A stretch of 64,000 bases of DNA. Source: Streptosporangium sandarakinum (GTDB taxonomy: Bacteria > Actinomycetota > Actinomycetes > Streptosporangiales > Streptosporangiaceae). Below the pieces are notes generated by a model, which worked only from the letters and a program-made list of their open reading frames with translations, was not told the DNA's origin and did not search any database. Below are positions 61,437 to 64,000 of the stretch, piece by piece. The stretch covers positions 1,426,001 through 1,490,000 of the forward strand of contig NZ_JACCCO010000003.1 of the NCBI RefSeq assembly GCF_013409935.1, in the 5' to 3' direction. Each line of letters begins with the position of its first letter. Positions within the stretch are counted from its first letter, which is position 1. Position numbers and translations under genes: made by a program.

Positions 61437-61617
61437 ATGATGAAACATGTCCGACGGCCGGCCGCGGTGCTCGCCGCCGCGCTGACCGCCTCCCTCCTCG
61501 TGGCGGCGCCCGCGCCGGTGAGCGCCGCCGGGGGCCGCTACAGCGCCGACATCAGACGCACCGAGTACGGCATCCCGCACATCTCGGCGAAAGACCACGG
61601 CGGCCTCGGCTACGGCT
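61437..61617 (+). pseudogene. 5' fragment of a penicillin-acylase-family gene
   Basis: ATG 61437 begins a Sec signal peptide (AAVLAAALTASLLVAAPAPV) followed by YSADIRRTEYGIPHI and DHGGLGYGY, the N-terminus of secreted Ntn-hydrolase acylases. After GYGY the family sequence stops and a TnpB-type insertion element begins. The downstream part resumes at 63130. Confidence 0.75.
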
Positions 61618-61682
61618 ATCAGAATGCGGGCCAGTGCTCCGGCCTTCAGGTGCGGGGGTGAAGGCCCGCGCGGGAGTGCCTG

Positions 61683-61865
61683 TTAGGGCACGAGCGTGCC
61701 TTGGCCTTCCTGGTCTTGCTGCTCCATCCACCAGGCGTAGGAGACGACCACGGCGCGAGGCTCCCCGTGCCGCTCCACGATGGTGGGTTCACCAGTGAAG
61801 TGGGCGACGTCGATCCGGCGCCCCAACTGGTCGCGGAGTTCTCGAACACTCATACGTTCCGTCAT
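61683..61865 (-). CDS. Phd/YefM-like antitoxin
   Basis: A 60-residue protein with the Phd/YefM DNA-binding pattern MSVRELRDQLGRRIDVAHFT, GEPTIVERHGEPRAVVVSYA. These normally neutralise RelE- or Doc-type toxins and repress their own promoter, but no toxin gene is present. It starts 24 nt from, and divergent to, tnpB, within the insertion element. A role in controlling tnpB expression is an inference. Confidence 0.75.
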   Translation of the reverse strand: MTERMSVRELRDQLGRRIDVAHFTGEPTIVERHGEPRAVVVSYAWWMEQQDQEGQGTLVP

Positions 61866-61866
61866 A

Positions 61867-61889
61867 GTACCTATGGTACCATCGGTACC
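61867..61889. promoter_or_regulatory. GTAC-repeat operator between antitoxin and tnpB
   Basis: The 24-bp gap between the two start codons holds three GTACC elements about 9 bp apart, forming GTACC-TAT-GGTAC and GGTACC-ATC-GGTACC. Known Phd and YefM operators are also centred on GTAC. Confidence 0.6.
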
Positions 61890-63086
61890 ATGCAGCTTCG
61901 TTACCAGTACCGGCTTCATCCGGACGCCGCCCAGCACGAGGCGCTGGCGCGGGCGTTCGGATGCGCCCGTACGGTGTTCAACGATGGGCTGCGCGCACGC
62001 CAGGACGCCCGCGAGGCGGGCCTGCCGTACATCGTGGACGGGGAGCTGTCCAAGCGGGTCATCACCGAGGCGAAGAAGACGCCCGAGCGTGCCTGGCTGG
62101 GCGAGGTCTCCGCCGTGGTGCTCCAGCAGGCGCTCGCCGATCTGAACACCGCCTACCGAAACTTCTTCGCCTCGGTCGCCGGGAAACGGAAGGGTCCGAA
62201 GGCCGCGCCGCCCCGGTTCCGGTCGCGTAAGGACAACCGGCAGGCGATCCGGTTCACGAAGAACGCCAGGTTCGCCATCATGCCGGGCGGGAAGCTGCGG
62301 CTGCCGAAGATCGGGGATGTGGAGGTCCGCTGGTCCCGCGCCCTGCCCGCCGAACCCTCCAGCGTGACCGTGGTCAAAGACGCGGCCGGACGGTACTTCG
62401 CGAGCTTCGTGGTCGAGGTCGCCGAGCAGTCGCTCCCGCCCGCCGATGCCGAGGTCGGCATCGACCTGGGCCTAGCCCACTTCGCGGTGACCTCGGAAGG
62501 CTGGAAGATCGACTCACCCCGGTTCCTGCGCCGGGCGGAGAAGAAACTCAAGAAGCTCCAACGCGCCCTGTCGCGTAAAGAGAAGGGCTCGAACAACCGG
62601 GCCAAGGCTCGTCGCAAGGTCGCCCGCCAGCACGCGAAGGTCACCGACACGCGCCACGAGTTCCACCACCAGCTCTCCACGCAGATCATTCGCGACAACC
62701 AAGCGGTGCATGTGGAGGACCTGGCGGTGGTGGGACTGGCGCGCACCAAGCTGGCCAAAAGCGTGCACGACGCGGGCTGGTCGCAGTTCATCGCGATGCT
62801 GGAGTACAAGGCGAAGCTGTACGGGCGAACCTTCCATCGGATCGACCGGTGGTTCCCCTCCTCCAAGCTCTGCTCGGAGTGCGGCGCTCTGCAAGAGTCG
62901 ATGCCGCTGAACGTCCGGTCGTGGATCTGCGCCTGTGGCGCGGCCCACGACCGGGACGTCAATGCGGCGATCAACATCCTGGCCGCCGGACGGGCGGACA
63001 GGCGAAACGCCTGTGGAGGGCCGGTAAGACCACCGCTCGCGGTGGCACAGCCCAGTGAAGCAGGAAGCCACAGAGGCGCCGCATGA
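61890..63086 (+). CDS. tnpB: TnpB RNA-guided nuclease (IS605 family)
   Basis: A 398-residue TnpB. The N-terminal helix-turn-helix (YQYRLHPDAAQHEALARAFG) and beta-barrel parts are complete. The RuvC nuclease residues are Asp in VGIDLGLAHFAV, Glu in VHVEDLAVVGL, and Asp in HDRDVNAAINIL. A zinc finger lies between them (CSECGALQE and WICACGAA). All catalytic positions are intact, so the enzyme should be active as an RNA-guided, ancestral Cas12-like nuclease. ATG 61890 begins MQLRYQYRL, the family start. Coding continues slightly past the conserved domain towards the right end. Confidence 0.9.
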   Translation: MQLRYQYRLHPDAAQHEALARAFGCARTVFNDGLRARQDAREAGLPYIVDGELSKRVITEAKKTPERAWLGEVSAVVLQQALADLNTAYRNFFASVAGKRKGPKAAPPRFRSRKDNRQAIRFTKNARFAIMPGGKLRLPKIGDVEVRWSRALPAEPSSVTVVKDAAGRYFASFVVEVAEQSLPPADAEVGIDLGLAHFAVTSEGWKIDSPRFLRRAEKKLKKLQRALSRKEKGSNNRAKARRKVARQHAKVTDTRHEFHHQLSTQIIRDNQAVHVEDLAVVGLARTKLAKSVHDAGWSQFIAMLEYKAKLYGRTFHRIDRWFPSSKLCSECGALQESMPLNVRSWICACGAAHDRDVNAAINILAAGRADRRNACGGPVRPPLAVAQPSEAGSHRGAA

Positions 63087-63129
63087 CGCGGCACGGGCTG
63101 AACCTCCGGCCTTCAGGCCGGGGAGCGCG

Positions 63130-63706
63130 TCAACTGAGCGACACCGGCGTGGACAGGCTGCCCGACCCGGCCTGCCGGGGCAAGGAGTGGGTCGGCCCCA
63201 TCACCGCCACCGACGTGTGGACGAACCTGCTCGACCTCGGCCGCCTGGGAAGCGGCTCATCGTTCAAGCTCGACATCGCCAACCCGGTGGTGCAGGGCGC
63301 GCTGGCCGACGCCGTGCGGTTCTTCACCGCCAATGACCTGCCGCTGACGCTCACGCCGGGGCAGGCCCAGCGCTACGGCGACGTCCCGGTGCCGGGCTGC
63401 ACCGAGGGGGAGGGCTGCTTCGACCGGATCCGCACCGGCGGCCCGCTCGGCGAGGCGGGCCGCTATCCGGACGTCGACACCGGCTCCAGCTTCATGATGG
63501 CCGTGGAACTGACCCCGGCCGGGCCGCGCACCCGCACCGTGCTGACGTACTCGCTGTCGGCCGGCGCGGCCTCGCCGCACCACGCCGACCAGACCGAGCT
63601 GTTCTCCCGCGGCGGGTGGGTGACGGAGCGGTTCACCGAGGCCGAGATCAGGGCGTACCCGCATCTGACGACGACGTCGCTGCGGTCGGCCTCACCCCCG
63701 GCCTGA
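63130..63706 (+). pseudogene. 3' fragment of the penicillin-acylase-family gene with internal deletion
   Basis: Resumes with LSDTGVDRLPDPACRGKEWV, GPITATDVW of the acylase alpha-chain, then jumps at about GSGSSFK/LDIANPVVQG into the beta-chain C-terminus, GSSFMMAVELTPAGPRTRTV, SPHHADQTELFSRGGWV and RFTEAEIRAYPHLTTT. The junction removes the catalytic N-terminal Ser of the beta-chain and several hundred residues. With the insertion and the second deletion, the gene cannot make an active enzyme. Confidence 0.75.
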
Positions 63707-63715
63707 AGGCCGGGG
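63696..63715. repeat. Inverted copy of the TnpB-element right-end hairpin
   Basis: CCCCGGCCTGAAGGCCGGGG is a perfect 9-bp-stem hairpin and the reverse complement of the TTCA-loop hairpin at the tnpB element right end. It overlaps the acylase remnant stop. Confidence 0.5.
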
Positions 63716-63749
63716 CACCGCGGACGATCCTCGTCGCCCCGACGCGCCT

Positions 63750-63780
63750 GCCGGACGGCCCCCCGGGGGAGCCGTCCGGC
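63750..63780 (+). terminator. Hairpin terminator after the acylase remnant
   Basis: Stem GCCGGACGGC/GCCGTCCGGC with an inner CCCCC/GGGGG extension. The remainder of 63717-63993 holds no supported gene; a very good ribosome site, AAAGGAGGT, lies at 63979-63987. Confidence 0.6.
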
Positions 63781-63993
63781 ACGGCCACGACGCCGGATCG
63801 GTGGTGCTGGCCGGCACGAGGTCCGACCGGGTCCGGCTCCTCGACCTGCGCGAGCCGGTGAACTTCGGACACGCAGGTCAAAGGCATTCGGTGGCGGCCG
63901 GGTGGCGTCCGGATGGATGTTCGATGGCGGGGATCGCAAGCATGTACATCACAGCGGTCCCCGCTGGAATCCCCGCCGAAAGGAGGTAACGAC

Positions 63994-64000
63994 ATGGACG
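63994..64000 (+). CDS. Start of a gene cut by the window edge
   Basis: ATG GAC G at 63994 follows AAAGGAGGT with 6-nt spacing, a near-perfect Shine-Dalgarno. Only two codons are visible, so nothing can be said of the product. Confidence 0.5.

Larger units (their letters stand above)
61637..63133 (+). mobile_element. IS605/IS1341-type TnpB element carrying an antitoxin gene
   Basis: A TnpB-only element inserted in the acylase gene. Both ends share CTCCGGCCTTCAGG: left at 61637-61650, right at 63104-63117. At the right end it is part of a CCGGCC-TTCA-GGCCGG hairpin followed by GGGGAGCGCGTCAA, the usual right-end form. No TnpA Y1 transposase is present. A divergent antitoxin-like gene occupies the left part. 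The guide-RNA region should overlap the tnpB 3' end and this hairpin. Exact ends are uncertain by a few bases. Confidence 0.75.

Overview
The window is high-GC actinobacterial DNA. Real genes have almost only G or C at third codon positions, GTG/TTG starts occur, and a WhiB protein, PadR, PucR and TetR regulators, DUF72, DUF427 and DUF2254 genes and a MoxR/DUF58/VWA operon are present. I infer a filamentous actinomycete, probably Streptosporangiaceae, but I cannot fix the genus from the sequence alone. No rRNA, complete tRNA or CRISPR array was found.

Layout. 1-5.3 kb (minus strand): partial glycerophosphodiester phosphodiesterase, TrmH-type RNA methyltransferase, an RsmC-like methyltransferase, then MoxR-DUF58-VWA. 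5.4-17.2 kb: a membrane protein with a vestigial kinase N-lobe, topoisomerase IB, ChaB-like protein, catalase, DUF2254, WhiB, DUF72, an NAD-dependent epimerase, DUF427 and phosphoketolase. 17.4-23.9 kb: a tight catabolic operon of small membrane protein, NCS1 permease, zinc dehydrogenase and a double nitrilase-fold protein, followed by a PucR regulator. 24-28.8 kb: zinc ribbon protein, secreted C39-like peptidase, an IS5-type transposase scrap, and two SDR enzymes with a divergent TetR regulator and its probable operators.

29.6-38.9 kb is the most interesting part. Eight co-directional genes encode a DegT aminotransferase, MFS exporter, sulfotransferase, SDR, methyltransferase, an HK97-fold phage-capsid-like shell protein, a DadA-like FAD oxidoreductase and an Asp/Glu-racemase-family protein. 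No phage genes accompany the capsid-like gene, so I read it as an encapsulin-type nanocompartment inside a small biosynthetic cluster. The FAD enzyme has an Asp/Pro/Gly-rich N-terminal tail and the aminotransferase an Ala/Pro/Gly-rich C-terminal tail. These are candidate cargo-loading segments.

39-54 kb: a secreted triple-repeat protein, zinc dehydrogenase with hemerythrin, a cysteine-free HesB-like protein, an alpha/beta hydrolase, a CoA-disulfide-reductase-like flavoprotein, a TSUP transporter, methyltransferases, a DUF418 membrane protein, a broken DUF998/MFS pair, TetR/methyltransferase and DeoR/MFS. 54.7-61.4 kb: two mirror-image PadR-ABC modules. 61.4-63.7 kb: a decayed penicillin-acylase-family gene interrupted by a TnpB (IS605-type) element that carries a Phd/YefM-like antitoxin gene.

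A dispersed, structured intergenic repeat occurs at nine loci between 3.9 and 42.8 kb and nowhere in the last 21 kb. It has two stems that show compensatory base changes, and it often abuts or overlaps gene starts and stops.
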